Origin: Plumapathes pennacea
Lineage: Eukaryota; Cnidaria; Anthozoa; Antipatharia; Myriopathidae
Direction of reading: 5' to 3'
DNA: 64,000 nt
Assembly: GCA_964036295.1 (NCBI GenBank)
Contig: OZ038469.1
Span: forward strand, 11,527,591-11,591,590
A program made the translations under genes and the position numbers. Each line of letters starts with the position of its first letter. Positions within the stretch are counted from its first letter, which is position 1. The notes below the pieces were generated by a model, which worked only from the letters and a program-made list of their open reading frames with translations, was not told the DNA's origin and ran no database searches. Of this stretch, positions 32,404 through 44,400 are shown one piece after another.

Positions 32404-35400
32404 TCATGCCATAAATACAACAAATATGATGAAGAACACAATAAGTACACCAAATATTTTGATGATCAGCCACCGGTTTGACGTGACTGACTGGAAATAC
32501 TTGAGGATTTCTCCGTGAGCTGCTTCCACATTAAGCTCAGTTGATTCAACGTTGGCATCGATTCTGAAACAAGAGGTGTGGTGGAATTAGTACTCAAGTT
32601 TACAAGTTACCAATTTGTTTTTTACAGCATTCAATCTTACGACAGGAACATTCCTTTATGCAGCTTTCGCTGAGTCAACAGGAGACAGGAGACAGGAGAC
32701 AGTTAATCACAAGAGAAAATTAAAACAATAATGCAATTATTGAAGATCAAGGCCCATCAAGCTTGGATCTACATGTATTTGAGTAAACCGAAAGAACATC
32801 CAAATCAATGTCAAAATAATGGAACCTACGATGTGACCACTCAAATGAAAGCTTGAGTACATTCTACACATGGCAGTGTCTATATTTTGGTTGGCAGAGT
32901 TTTTGGTTTTTTGGACAGATACAAACCTCTGAATCTGCTCCTCTTGTTCCTTGACCATGTGTGCCAGCTGTTGAAAGATTCCACCCAGCTCTACAATGGT
33001 TGACTCTATACTTTCCATGGCAGTTGCTCGAGTCTTTATGTACTCATCCTGGAACAACAGAAAGATTAATATGTCATGTTAACATCACAGATTGCACTGT
33101 GTACTACACCTTGGACATGTGACATGTACAATACACTGTAGTTCACAAAGGATGCAGTTTTGATGTTGAGTTATAATGCATGCAGCATATTTAATCATTC
33201 TATCTACCTAAAAGCCCCCTAATTTTAAATGTATGTGAATGCCAACTTGTACTGACTCATCAAACTGTATATCTGACCCTTTTGAAATGCGTAACCTCCT
33301 CCAATAACAACACCCAAGGACTTATTTATAAACCATATTGTATAAAAAGAACTTGTTTATATAGAAATCAATGAAATACCAGTTCTAAAAACTGATACTT
33401 TTATCACGCGCAATATCTTCACACATGAAAGATAAAAATTATATGTTCACTGTGCGCACGATTTTTGAAGACAGCAAGTTCTGACAGGAAATATAGGCTG
33501 TAAGATGTCTTTGTTCTTTGATCATACGTCTTGTGTGGATAATATCTCTAACTCGTTAGCTGCGCTCACTTGTGAGAGATATCATCAAGACTCAAAGATA
33601 AAATTCGTATCTCCGCGCAGCCATGTAATATCCTCTATTTCAGTGTGTCAGTAGGGTCTCCTACATCAATTGTTACCAAGGCTACCTTACCTGTTCATCA
33701 ACCAGCTGCATCTGACTCATCTGGTGGTTCATATCATTTACTCGGGGCTGTGCATCCAGATGGTCCATATTTATGGCCACAGAGCCGTTTCCCATTGCAC
33801 CGCCTCTTGCCGCTTCTGATCGTTGAAGCACTGAAGTACCTGGCATGGTTGCTGAGTGGAGACCATCAGGCAACCCTCCCTGGGAGAACTGCTCTCTCCG
33901 TTCCTTCTGTTGCTTAAGGTTCTGGTTGGCAGAATCACATTATCACATGACAGCATGTTACAGTATATCATCACATGACTGTACTGTATATCATACACAT
34001 ATCACCACATGACTGTCCATGTCTACAGTTGAAGCTCCCATAAGCTCCCCTAATGAGAATGTGTAAATACAGAGTTTGACTGAACTAGAGTTTAAACAGG
34101 GTTTCGTAGAGGTGTCCATAAGTAGAGCTGTCCGCTTATGAGAGTGTCCGCCCAGAGAGCTTCGACTTTATTATATCACACGAAAGTATATCATATCACA
34201 TGACTGCATATTAAATCATATCAATACATGACTAAATCATGAATCCATGTAAACTTACCTCTGTTCTTACTTCTAGAACTGACTTGAAGTCTTTAGACAT
34301 CCTTGCAAGCTTGGACTGGAAAAAGAGGTTGTAATGTAATGCATAAAATTATGTATTGTAACTGTACTGAAATAGGTAATGTTCATAATGTGAATGATGC
34401 AGCACATGTTAAAATAAGCAGTTAGTGTATTCATGCTGGAACAATATTCCTAAGAATAGAAATTAATAATTTATTGTAAACATTACACAGTAAATTGAAC
34501 AAAAAACAATGGCAAAAGTGGACAAACCTGCAATGATAAGACCACAGTATTTGAATGAGTCTGCAAATGCTTCCCTTGTGCATGGCTTTTGGAGCGAACC
34601 AGCTGAAATATAGAAACAATAATGTTACTTTGGTCAGCACATCCGAACCAGACTGGCAACCTGGACAACCATGAAGTGTATTATATAATGTTCCTACTAA
34701 CTGTACCTCTTGTAGCTGTGCAATTTGTTGATTCAATGTGTTTATATCCTGGATAAAGAAAAAAAAGCATTGGAAATTTACAAAAATACCACACTACACA
34801 TCTAGTATGAATGATTGCAACATTATGAGTCTGCAGATTTCTTTACAAATTCAATTGATTGAAAGGATCACAGCATCAGATCCATACTTAACAATTCGAA
34901 AACTATTATATTCAGTGCTCAGCATTAAGGTTTCAGGTTGTGGTTGCCCTTCAGACTGTAGATTGACTTCAAGCAATAGAAAGTTTCAAAATTTCTGGTT
35001 GCCTGGCCCTCAATTTACCTGCCCGACCAAAATTTTTGGTTGGCCGGGCATAGGGGGCAACTAACTGTTAATGTTGAGCACTGATATGTTGAGATTTTGA
35101 AATACATCTTCACACCTGCACAGTTACTTTGTATTGTATAAACACTACCTGTTTAATGATATAGGTCAATTCTTGGATTTCCATTGGTCGATCATCAAAA
35201 AGAGACTTCTTCTTGGCCACTAGAAAAAAAAAAAAAAAAAAAAAATTAGGGACAACCAACAAAGTATTAAAAGGACCTGAACAAAGTATATACTATATGA
35301 GAAAGATCATGATTTACAATCTGATAACCTGCTACTAAATCTAAACACAAGCAAAAAATCATGGGGTCAGTGATAAGTCTGTTTTTTCCCCCCTCAATTA

Positions 35401-37694
35401 TTACATGTAAGTTTAACAAAGCTGGTGATACCCTTGTTCTATGAGGTACTAATCATGACACTTTTTGTGGTGAACAAAAGAGTAAGACCTCTTTTCGTCG
35501 CACAGTATATTTTCAGTATGTGTTTTGAAATCTAATACAATAATATTATGATTAGTATCCTTGAAAGGAGAAGTTTGACTCTACCTCCAATTCACTGGCC
35601 ATTTTTATGGATTGTATGTACTGTACAGTTAATATATTATTTCCTTGTTGTTTCACATACTGTAGCACAATCCATCTACTTTATTGTAAGATAAGATTTT
35701 TGACATGTAAGTTATTATTTGAGTGATGCAGTGCTCGACATTAACGGTTGCCCGCTTGCCTGGGGCAACCAAAACTTTTGGTCGGGCAGGTAAATTCTGG
35801 GCCGGGCAACTAGAAATTATGAAACTTTCTATTGCTTGGAGTCAATCTACAGTCTGAAGGGCAACCAACCTAAAACCTTAATGTCGAGCACTGTGATGTG
35901 TGATGAACTCCTGGTATGACGTTTTATAAGGTAATAATATTGTTGGTAGTTTCTTTATTTTTCTACACAGATGAAGAGAAAACAACTTACATATAGCCAG
36001 CTTCTCTAGTTTTGAAAATGTGTTACTGATATCCCTGCCAATGTGCCTTGATGGGAACAGAGCATTGGATAAATCATTAGTCAAAAGGACCAAGAAATGC
36101 CAATATACACCTACAGTACCAGAAGTACACATACTGTATGCAGAAAACCACTTTCCTAAATAATTCGCATTAGTATATACCACACAAACAAATAGTGCTT
36201 TTCGCACGCTCTGATTGGCTCCCCAATCTTGGAATATCAAGTACTATTCACCTCCTGGTGGCTTCCGGTAAAACAAAATGGCGCGCAAACCCAATTTTTG
36301 CCCACTTTTGTCGGAAATAAAATAGCTATTTGGGAGTTGGCTATTAAACTAAAACAATATTATCAATTATTACCATTTTTATAAAATAACTTTGACATTA
36401 CACACATTCTGATTGGCTATTGTAAATAACTGTATAAGATGAGAGTATATTACATGCTGGTGTGATACATAATGTGTTTTTTGACTAATTATTCTGCAGC
36501 CTCATGGTTTTCCTACGCTGCTCTAGTGTTCTTCCAACTTCCTGCATGTTTAGAAGAGGCTATATTACACAGGAGCATGTTATGTATTTCTTAAATATTG
36601 CCGTATAATTATCTGAACATAACTTACATTGTATGTGTATATTTAAGTGATAATATTAATATTATTATAATATAGAAAAATAAATTCACAGGAAGAGTCC
36701 ACTAACATGTACAGATCTGCAAAAATAAAGTATGTTCAATTGCATTTATGTCTGATTTCTAATAATTTATATGAAAAAATTCTTCAATATTTAAATCCTT
36801 TATAAACTGATTAAACCACAGGCAGCCCAAGCTGATTGACTGTATGACATCACGGTTGGGTTTCTTGCTGCTGTAGCGATTTCAGCATGTTTCACTGAAT
36901 TTTTCCTCTCTAACAGCAGCAAGAAGACCACCACCACAACAAGGTTAGCAAGTCTAAGCTCTATTCTCGCATAACTTTTCGAGTTATCTCCCATACATTT
37001 TCTTATAAAACGCAACCGTGACGTCACACAGTCAATCAGCTTGGGCCGCCTGTGATTAAACTGTACTGTATTGTGTTGTAAGTTAGTATAAAACTCATTA
37101 AACAGAGGAACTATAAGCTACAATAATTATTCCAAAATATGAAGCTAAGATTCTTCAGCTGCAGTCATCCAAAACAAATATAATGGCAGTAAACTGTTAA
37201 GTCAACGTAACATGTAGCCATTTCTTACTTGGCAATAACAGTGAATTCACTCCTCTGGAGTCCATTGGGCCTCTTTTGATCCAATCGTGCCACTGGGGAT
37301 ATTTTGGCCTGAAAGATTTACAAAAACAATGTCGGCATTACAGTTTTCTACAAGCATACCGAAACGTAACACAACAAATGTGTTCATACCAACACAGCAG
37401 TTAAAAACTCATCCTATATATCAAATCCCACAAGAAACGATCGTTTAGACAGCGACAGGAAGAGGGATTGGTAAAGTGATGTGTGTGCAAATTATCGTGG
37501 CTGGTATTCATTAGTTTTGTAAACCTTACCTGACGAGATTGTAGTGATTTGACAGCGGAGATAAACTCCGATGTCCTGTCTCTACATGATGTCATGTCCA
37601 ACGGTGGCGTAAAGTTATTTTCTGACGAGTAATGCACTTGAGTTCGATCGCCGTCTTCACCATTGGACCTTGTACGGCGTCTTCTGGTGATCAT
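32404..37694 (-). CDS. STX5: Syntaxin-5 (Golgi/ER t-SNARE), 352 aa
   Basis: Ten coding exons, 5' to 3' on the minus strand: 37530-37694, 37229-37308, 35991-36046, 35149-35219, 34707-34748, 34528-34602, 34259-34315, 33691-33921, 32927-33048, 32404-32563. All have GT-AG borders and compatible phases, totalling 353 codons. The protein aligns to animal STX5 throughout: SCRDRTSEFISAVKSLQSRQ, FSKLEKLAILAKKKSLFDD, IQELTYIIKQDIN, HLQTHSNTVVLSLQSKL, then the Qa-SNARE helix (ESTIVELGGIFQQLAHMVKE) with central Gln, and a C-terminal anchor (IIKIFGVLIVFFIIFVVFMA). STX5 drives fusion of ER-derived and intra-Golgi vesicles. The N terminus has an arginine cluster (MITRRRRTR), and a second in-frame Met (residue 34) precedes TSCRDRT, matching the long and short isoforms known in mammals. 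Introns are full of MITEs. Its 5' end faces GPR137. Confidence 0.97.
33405..33640. mobile_element. Palindromic MITE fragment in STX5 intron
   Basis: GATATC/TCTCTAACTCG..GTGAGAGATATC arms and a right end CTCCGCGCAGCCATGTAATATCCTCTAT match the right ends at 25890-25920 and 43110-43144. Confidence 0.55.
34913..35083 (+). mobile_element. CAGTGCTC-ended MITE, copy 1
   Basis: Ends CAGTGCTCAGCATTAAGG and TTAATGTTGAGCACTG; internal GGTTGCC..GGGCAACC stretches. An inverted copy lies at 35729-35893 on the other side of an STX5 exon. Confidence 0.8.
35729..35893 (-). mobile_element. CAGTGCTC-ended MITE, copy 2 (inverted)
   Basis: Ends CAGTGCTCGACATTAACGG and CTTAATGTCGAGCACTG. The body, with CTTTCTATTGCTTGGAGTC, is the reverse complement of copy 1. 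Confidence 0.8.
36171..36346 (-). mobile_element. Truncated GTATATACCACACAA MITE in STX5 intron
   Basis: Reverse complement of most of 8347-8538 (TTGGCTCC, CCGGTAAAACAAAATGGCGC, AATAGCTATTTGGGA), with one terminal repeat missing. Confidence 0.7.
36817..37054. mobile_element. 238-bp MITE with 7-bp target duplication
   Basis: About 40-base inverted ends starting CACAGGC.GCCCAAGCTGA and finishing TCAGCTTGGGC.GCCTGTG. ATTAAAC is duplicated at 36810-36816 and 37055-37061. Confidence 0.85.
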
Positions 37695-37839
37695 CGGTGT
37701 TACGAGACAACGTAGTGTGCATTGCCTACTGATTCAGATGACTCATCTTTACAAAAAGGCAATTAAAGAGACGTAGATCGATTGAAAAGGGCCTTAGAGC
37801 CGAAATGTACACTCTAATATCGGGAAACTTCAACCCAAA

Positions 37840-37920
37840 TACTTCAAATAAATCGTCGGGAAGGGAAGGGAAGTGATGACGTAGAGTAAAGATGTCCGCT
37901 GACCTGGCCAACTGCGTTTT
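37840..37920. promoter_or_regulatory. STX5-side promoter motif block
   Basis: GGAAGTGATGACGTAGAGTA combines an ETS-like GGAAGTG with a CRE-like TGACGTA, followed by TGTCCGCTGACCTGGCC. A diverged copy in the same orientation is at 41049-41150, just before GPR137. Confidence 0.55.
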
Positions 37921-38212
37921 GGTGGCCGGTCGGTGGTGGCCTGGAAACAGCAAGATAGGACAACTCTTCAACCTCGTTCCGAGGGGGGAGCGAATTCCAC
38001 GTAAGGATGGTTACCCCCTCCCGCAGTCTGATTATATTATGTCAGCGGTCGCCCCACTGTATTAATAACTAACCAAACGTGAAGCAGCGGTAATTTTCGC
38101 GCTGTTATGGTTCTTTCTAGTTGCCGTTTTCTGTGTTCGTGTTAGGTAGCATCGCTCCAAAATGTAAATAAAAAAAAGATGATTTGTGAATGACTCGTTA
38201 CCAGCTTCCCGC

Positions 38213-38390
38213 AGAGGTTCACCTCAGACCCCTTGGAGGAATGGGGACCAGCAACCTCAGACCCTTGGGGAATGGGGACCAGCAACCTCAGGCTCCTTGG
38301 GAGAATGGGGACCAGCAACCTCAGACCCCTGGGGGAATGGGGACCAGCAACTTCAGACCCTTGGGGGAATGGGGACCAGCAACCTCAGAA
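38213..38390 (+). repeat. 31-33 bp minisatellite, about five units
   Basis: Units of CCTCAGACCC.TTGGGG followed by GAATGGGGACCAGCAA. Unit length varies between 31 and 33, so all three frames are open by chance. Confidence 0.95.
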
Positions 38391-38617
38391 CTGTCAACAC
38401 GTTCTCGAGGCAAACATTAACGGATATAGGCATTCACTGATATAGAGAAAATTAATCCCATTCCGCACGTAACCTGGCAACTACCCTCCAGCAAAGAAAA
38501 TGGCGTACAACGGGAAGCGAATTGCGTAAGCAACGTAAGGAAGGATGGTTATCCCCTCCCGCAGTCTGATTATATTATGTCAGCGGTCGCCCCACTGTAT
38601 TAATAACTAACCAACCT

Positions 38618-39190
38618 TCGGTGTCGGACAAATGCAGACTGCAGCCGGCACATGTATTGTCGGCCGCATTTTCGCACGAAGGCTAAATGCTAAAGTGGAG
38701 ACAGGCGAATTTCAGGTAATGACTTGGCTGTATATGACAAGAATCTCAAGGTGTTCATTTCGCCGGTTTGTTTTGTAAACAGGAACTTAATCGCGCGACT
38801 TGGGGCTTTTGAGCCAATCAGTTTCTATCTTGATTGGTGATTACACCCCATAGTGTAAAATGTCGGTACCGGAAATATGACACATCGTTTCGCCAGATGT
38901 TGAATACCAAGGCCATCAACGTTACAAATAGCTGCGTTGCATGTTTCAATTTTTTGGAATATTTCACCGGCAGCAATAACTTTGCGGTAAGTCACTGTAA
39001 TATTTTCCATATTTTCCCCATACGTATTGAGCGGATCAGAAACGCTTGAGAGAAGGAAGGAATTTTCTGATCCAATAAGTCGGTTTGGATGATGAATTTC
39101 CGCAATGGTTTGGATGATATCGTTTTCGAACTTATTTCACGGCATTTTACGTAAGTTTGCAGTCTGCGGTCTACATTTGTCCGACACCGA
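38618..39190. mobile_element. 573-bp nested DNA element with CCAACCT target duplication
   Basis: Ends TCGGTGTCGGACAAATG and CATTTGTCCGACACCGA are exact inverted repeats, continuing into GAC.GCAG similarity. CCAACCT is repeated at 38611-38617 and 39191-39197. It splits the second copy of the host element's internal repeat. Confidence 0.88.
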
Positions 39191-39363
39191 CCAACCTTGA
39201 AGCAGCGGTAATTTTCGCGTTGTTATGGTTTCTTTCTATTTGCCGTTTTCTGTGTTCTTGTTAGGTAGCATTGCTCCAAAATGTAAATAAAAAAGGATGA
39301 TCTATGAATGACTCGTTCCAGCGAAATCCCTTGTCACCCTTGACAACAAAAGAGACTTAAAAG

Positions 39364-40020
39364 GTGGTGTTACACTGGTCAATTTGCAACGATGGGATGT
39401 TGCGCTAAAAATTGTTGAGGTGTAAGCGAAGCGAAGCGCCTCGTGGATCCACAACTTTTTGACAATGTTATGACGCGTTTCATGATCAATAAGAGGACAG
39501 ACACATAAAAAACTGACGTCAATTTGTTTTTTACAATAGCAAAACTCAAGCGACGCGGGGAAAACACGCAAGAAAACTGGATTTGTTCGATTTGACCGAA
39601 ATGTTGTCAACAACTTTTCCCGCTTTCTAATTGGTCGAGGTTGAAATTCAAGACATTTCATTGGCCAAAAAGTGACAGTTTGACGTGAGCATTTCGAGCG
39701 TGCAAAATAAAATTTTGTCAAAGAAGTTGGAAAGAAATGAAACTAGACGCTTTTCTGCTACGGTTTTCTCGACAATTTCAAGACAAAGCTCAAGGAATTG
39801 GCCTCTGAACACTTCTGGTTCTCTACTTCAAATGTCGAATGTCGCTTTTGCAAGAACTGAGGTAAAATTGAAGCTGAATTCACCTTCGTCCAAATCGCTG
39901 TCGTCAGCACTCGATTTTATGTGTCTGTCCTTTTATTGATAATGAAAATTAGCCAATCACAAAGCGAGAAACTGACGTGTTATTGTAAAACACCCCATTG
40001 CGAACGATTTTTCGCGATGT
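39364..40020. mobile_element. Partly palindromic element inside the 3 kb transposon
   Basis: GATCAATAAGAGGACAGACA near 39483-39502 is mirrored by TGTCTGTCCTTTTATTGAT.A at about 39920-39945. The outer GGTGTTACA/TAAAACACC ends are only loosely inverted. Confidence 0.4.
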
Positions 40021-40035
40021 TTGCAGTGCTGCAAC

Positions 40036-40076
40036 GCGTTGCAAGTTTTTGAAAGCGATTCAAAAACTTGCAACGC
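40036..40076. repeat. Strong hairpin, 18-bp arms
   Basis: GCGTTGCAAGTTTTTGAA and TTCAAAAACTTGCAACGC flank a 5-base loop AGCGA with no mismatch. Confidence 0.9.
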
Positions 40077-41048
40077 CGTTGCGTGGATTTGGAGCAAATC
40101 AGCGTTGCAAATAGCTTTAGGCAAAGCACTAAACATCCAAGTAAACCATTCCCGGCGACAATTCAGTGTTGCGACTACTCGAGCCTTGTAAAAAATGAAA
40201 TCAAGTTTCTACAGCAAAACCCGCGCGATGTCCGCATCGAAAGAGATTTAAGGCTACTGCTTTTTAGATGGACCACGTTGAACTGTTCATATGGGACGGT
40301 TTAGCTAGCTAGCCGTTAAAGGCTCTGCCCCCCAAAGCCTCTTCTCGGGGGGAGGGGGAGGGGGTGAAAACCTTCATAGTTTTGAGTCGGAGTGTTCTCA
40401 AAACCCTTGCCCTACTTCAAACTAAAACTGTACGATTTTTCGACCCTATTTAAACAAATATATTTGAGATTTTTCGACCCTTTTTCAGACTCTGTATACC
40501 AAAAAACCTATTCCCCTATTTCTGCAACCAAATACCAAAATCCGCAAAACCTACTATTTCAGACCAAAAAGGCAAAATTGATCCCCTTTTGCAGCCTCAA
40601 AAATGTTGATACTGCCTTTGAGACGGCGCATGCAGTATTGATGGGACCCTCCCCTCCCCCCTCCGGGATATTTTTCTCTGATTCACGTTGATTTTAGTTA
40701 CATTTACTAAATTTACACGAAGCGCTAATTTTCTATAAAAGAGTATTGTATGCACGTTTCAAATAAAACGCTTTAGGAACTTAGATATTTTATACTTTAC
40801 GTCTTTCTTCGTACACGCTATTTCACTCCGATGTGACGTTTATTTATCACCGCATTTCTGTCAGTCAGTTATTACTGTTGAGGGGCGACCGCTGACATAA
40901 TATAATCAGACTGCGGGAGGGGGTAACCATCCTTACGTGGGAATTCGCTTCCCGTTCCGAGGTTGACAACTCTCGGCTTCAAAGCTTGTCAGTGAGAACT
41001 ACATCCCCTTACTCATTTCCTTAAAGAATCTTTCAGTTGAAGCAACTG

Positions 41049-41150
41049 CTTGAGTCGGGAATATTCGACCCAAATAATAAAATAGATCGTCTTAAAACAG
41101 AAAGGAAGTGATGACATAAAGCTGTCCGCTGACCTGACCGCCTGCACGCA
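41049..41150. promoter_or_regulatory. GPR137-side promoter motif block
   Basis: GGAAGTGATGACATAAAG and TGTCCGCTGACCTGACC match the block at 37840-37920 in order and orientation at roughly three quarters of positions. It lies about 260 bases before the GPR137 start. Confidence 0.5.
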
Positions 41151-41411
41151 AGTGGTCTGGGAACGAACTTTCACTTTGATCGAAGTAACCTACAAAGAAA
41201 GACGACATTTCCGAAGAAGTTGCATATGCAGAACCTTCTTTTTGCAAACTCAGACTTGCTCTGACCAGGCCGAGCGTAACGTTACACAGTAATGGCTGGA
41301 GATTGGTGTTAAGCAAAGGTGCATTAATAGCTTGACACGGCTTGACATCAGATCCATATGAGGCGGAAGCACCAGTACTGGTCACATATTTCTCTATATT
41401 TACATTTTGCG

Positions 41412-44400
41412 ATGTCTGGAAAAGTTATATCGCCACCAAAAGGACTTGATGCTTCTACGGTTGGGCCCGCTTTTCCCAATGAAGCTCGCTTGGGGCTCAC
41501 GGTTGCCTTTACCACTATCTACGCTTTGGTATTCGTGATGATCTTCGTGCAGCTATTCCTAATTTTGTACTACAAACACAGACAGTTGTCCTGGCAAAGC
41601 GTATTTTTGTTCGTGTGCCTACTCTGGTCTGCCATAAGGACCACGTTGTTCTCGTTTTACTTCAACGACTGCATCAGAGTGAACAAACTGAGCATGCTGC
41701 CAAGATGGTTTCTCTTTGCTTTTCCTGTTTATCTTCAGTTTCTCACTTTGTCTCTTCTCTCCGTGTTTTTTGGCAAGGTAATTACTTAAATCATGATCCT
41801 ATGTTTAAAGATTGGCACACGTCAGGGGACAGGTCGTGGGGACATGTCACTGTGACAAATTCCTTGCACTGTTAACACACAGGGACAGAGGTCCTGTGGG
41901 AAGTAAAGTGACATTTTCTGATTTGATATTTTGATTCAGTCGTAGGGACATGTTGTATGAACAGCTTCACTTGAGGCGATTGCACTGGTTTGAATTCTGC
42001 GACTAGATTTTTCCAAGAAAATTGATCATTGCACAAGAGAACATATAGCACTGCCTTAGCGACATGTCCCCTCATGTGTGCCAACCTTAAGAAAGAACTT
42101 AAAAAACTTAAGCCACTTTTTTGATAGTAATGCACAGTGTAGTAATAGTATTTCTTACTTCCTTTATAAATTAAGCTCTATCTTTATAAATTGAGCCAGT
42201 GTATCTAAGTACATCACTCTGTTGAGCTTGGTTTGTTTCTACTGTACAGTGTATATAACAATAATTACACAGTTATTGCATTGCAACCAAAGAAGCAATT
42301 TATCACTCTGTCAGCCTCGCAAACTGTGCTTGATTGAGAATTAGTGGTCTACTTTTATTTTAAATTAGAACTTTAGCAGAAATCTGACACAATCAGGATC
42401 AAATTCCTTTACCTTGACAATGTCTTAGTCAAGTGTATGCTGGTCATGTGGAGGAAAATGTGTTGACTCTTTTCTTGACTAATTTTAAAATTGAGAATTA
42501 GCTAAAAGTTATGCATAAACTAACAAAAATATAATAGTCTGTATCATATTTATGAAAGGTCTTTTGTCTAATTTTGACCCACCCAGGTTGTTCTGAAATC
42601 GCGCCGAACTTCATTGGAGCCAAACAAATACAAGTAAGTCTCAGTTTACAAAACTTCTCTAAATAATGTTACTAGCTATACAGTACTTCAAGAGAGAAAT
42701 GCTAAGTTTAATAATTAAATTTATTGATTTCTATTATACATGTCCCTACCCTTGCAGTATCTTAATTAACCCATTCCCCCATCGCTGGGTAAGCCTCACA
42801 TTGAATGTCTGTTATACTTACAGTGTATTACTATTTATTATATAGACACGAGTGTTTTACTGGAAAGTATACCGTGCGTAAAATCCATACGAAACTAAAT
42901 CCGGGACCCGAGTGGCGTATTTTCCATGTTGGCATCATTTCCCGCTTGTTTGTACAATTTCTCGTAAAACACTTGTGTCTAATATAATAAAAAGAAAATT
43001 ACACGGCGGCTTGAAGATATGGATTTTATGTAAACATGGTAAAAACAATATTTTACTCACTCACAAAGCACTTGTTCGTAAAATATTGTTTTTACCACTC
43101 GAAAATAAAATTCATATCTTCGCGCCGCCGTGTAATATCCTCTATGTATTCCTTTTACCAGGAGGCACCTTTATTGGTTTGTTGGAGCATTGAACTTGGT
43201 ATTCTTTACCATGAACATCACCAGTGCCTTCCTGTGTCCCGAACAGAGTACCACCAAAAAAGTGGTTGTAGCCCGTGTAGTTGTCAATGAGCTTCTGTTC
43301 TTTGTTGTTGGCGTGTTGCTTTGTTTTTGTATTTGGAAGGTGAGTTCATCCTCATATATCTACAGTGTAATTATGTGCTTTTTTTGCATCATCTGCTGTA
43401 TGATATAAGGCCAAGTTTCATAAAAGTTGCCATGGGTTCCATGGAAAACAAGTCTGAAATTCTGCTGAATTTGGATGATAAGTACTGACAGAGTCGTCAC
43501 GTGATTATAGGGCATGGAGAGAACATACATGTAGTATATATCTAATTCATAATTAAGGTCAAGATGGTTGCCTCAACAAACCAGATACAAAACTCAGATC
43601 CAGTCATTAGCCTATAGTAAGCCACCCTACAGTGTTTTCTCAGTTCAATAACATATCCAGCATTTAGGTATAAAATGTTCAACATCAGTTCATGAGAATT
43701 TTGCAAATAGACACTTTTGTCAGTAACTGGGCTAAAAGGTAATTAATGATTGTGTATTGAGATTAAAAATGCCTTTACTAGAGTCTAACATGGCATACTG
43801 TACCAGGAAAAGGAATTTTGCAACATCAGCTAAAACAGCTGCTTACAATATTGTATTGTAAGTTCACAAGTTGCTGAACATGTTTTGTTGCTTACTATGG
43901 CATGTTCAATCAACATTTGGACCTAAAATTTACATGGTCTCTCCAGTGTACAGTATTGATCAACTAAGCTTTAGTATAGCAATGGGTTAAGACTATCTTT
44001 GATTATTTCATAGCTTAAATTAGATAGTGCTCATTACACTGTGATCAATCCAACTGGGTCCATGTCTGATTTCAGATGGCGAGTTCATGTTTGTATTGTA
44101 CTAACTGCATGTTCTTCTATTTTTACAACAGATAACAAGAGTTCCTTCTGCAAATCTTTTTATTGAAGGAGAGGTATTGTTGGTGAAGTCATTGCAGTTT
44201 TACAACTTTTTACATTATTATAGCCTAGCTACAGGAATTACAAGAAATTTTTTATGGTGTTGAAGTGTGATCAACAAAAAAAGAAAATGCCATTTTAAAT
44301 TTATCACCTTGAGTTTAAATTTCCTCTGGTACATCTGACTGACTGCTGGTGTATTATTCTGCCTTGTGCTTTTCTTTGTAGGGGGTTACAACATGTAAAT

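Larger units (their letters stand above)
37968..40966. mobile_element. 3.0 kb composite non-autonomous DNA transposon
   Basis: Inverted ends: left TCAACCTCGTTCC..GCGAATTCC.ACGTAAGG, right CCTTACGT.GGAATTCGC..GAACGAG-like CCGAGGTTGA, with shared TATAATCAGACTGCGGGAGG further in. CAACTCT is duplicated on both sides (37961-37967, 40967-40973). Inside are a direct repeat of its left 220 bases, a 33-bp minisatellite and a nested 573-bp element. No transposase frame was found. Confidence 0.8.

Noticed and set aside
38186..38445. Repeat protein encoded by the 33-bp minisatellite
   Set aside because: Three overlapping frames are open at once and unit length varies by one or two bases, as expected of non-coding repeats.
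41092..41385. 97-aa minus-strand protein before GPR137
   Set aside because: Lies in the likely GPR137 promoter/5' UTR, has no recognisable features and is probably a chance frame.
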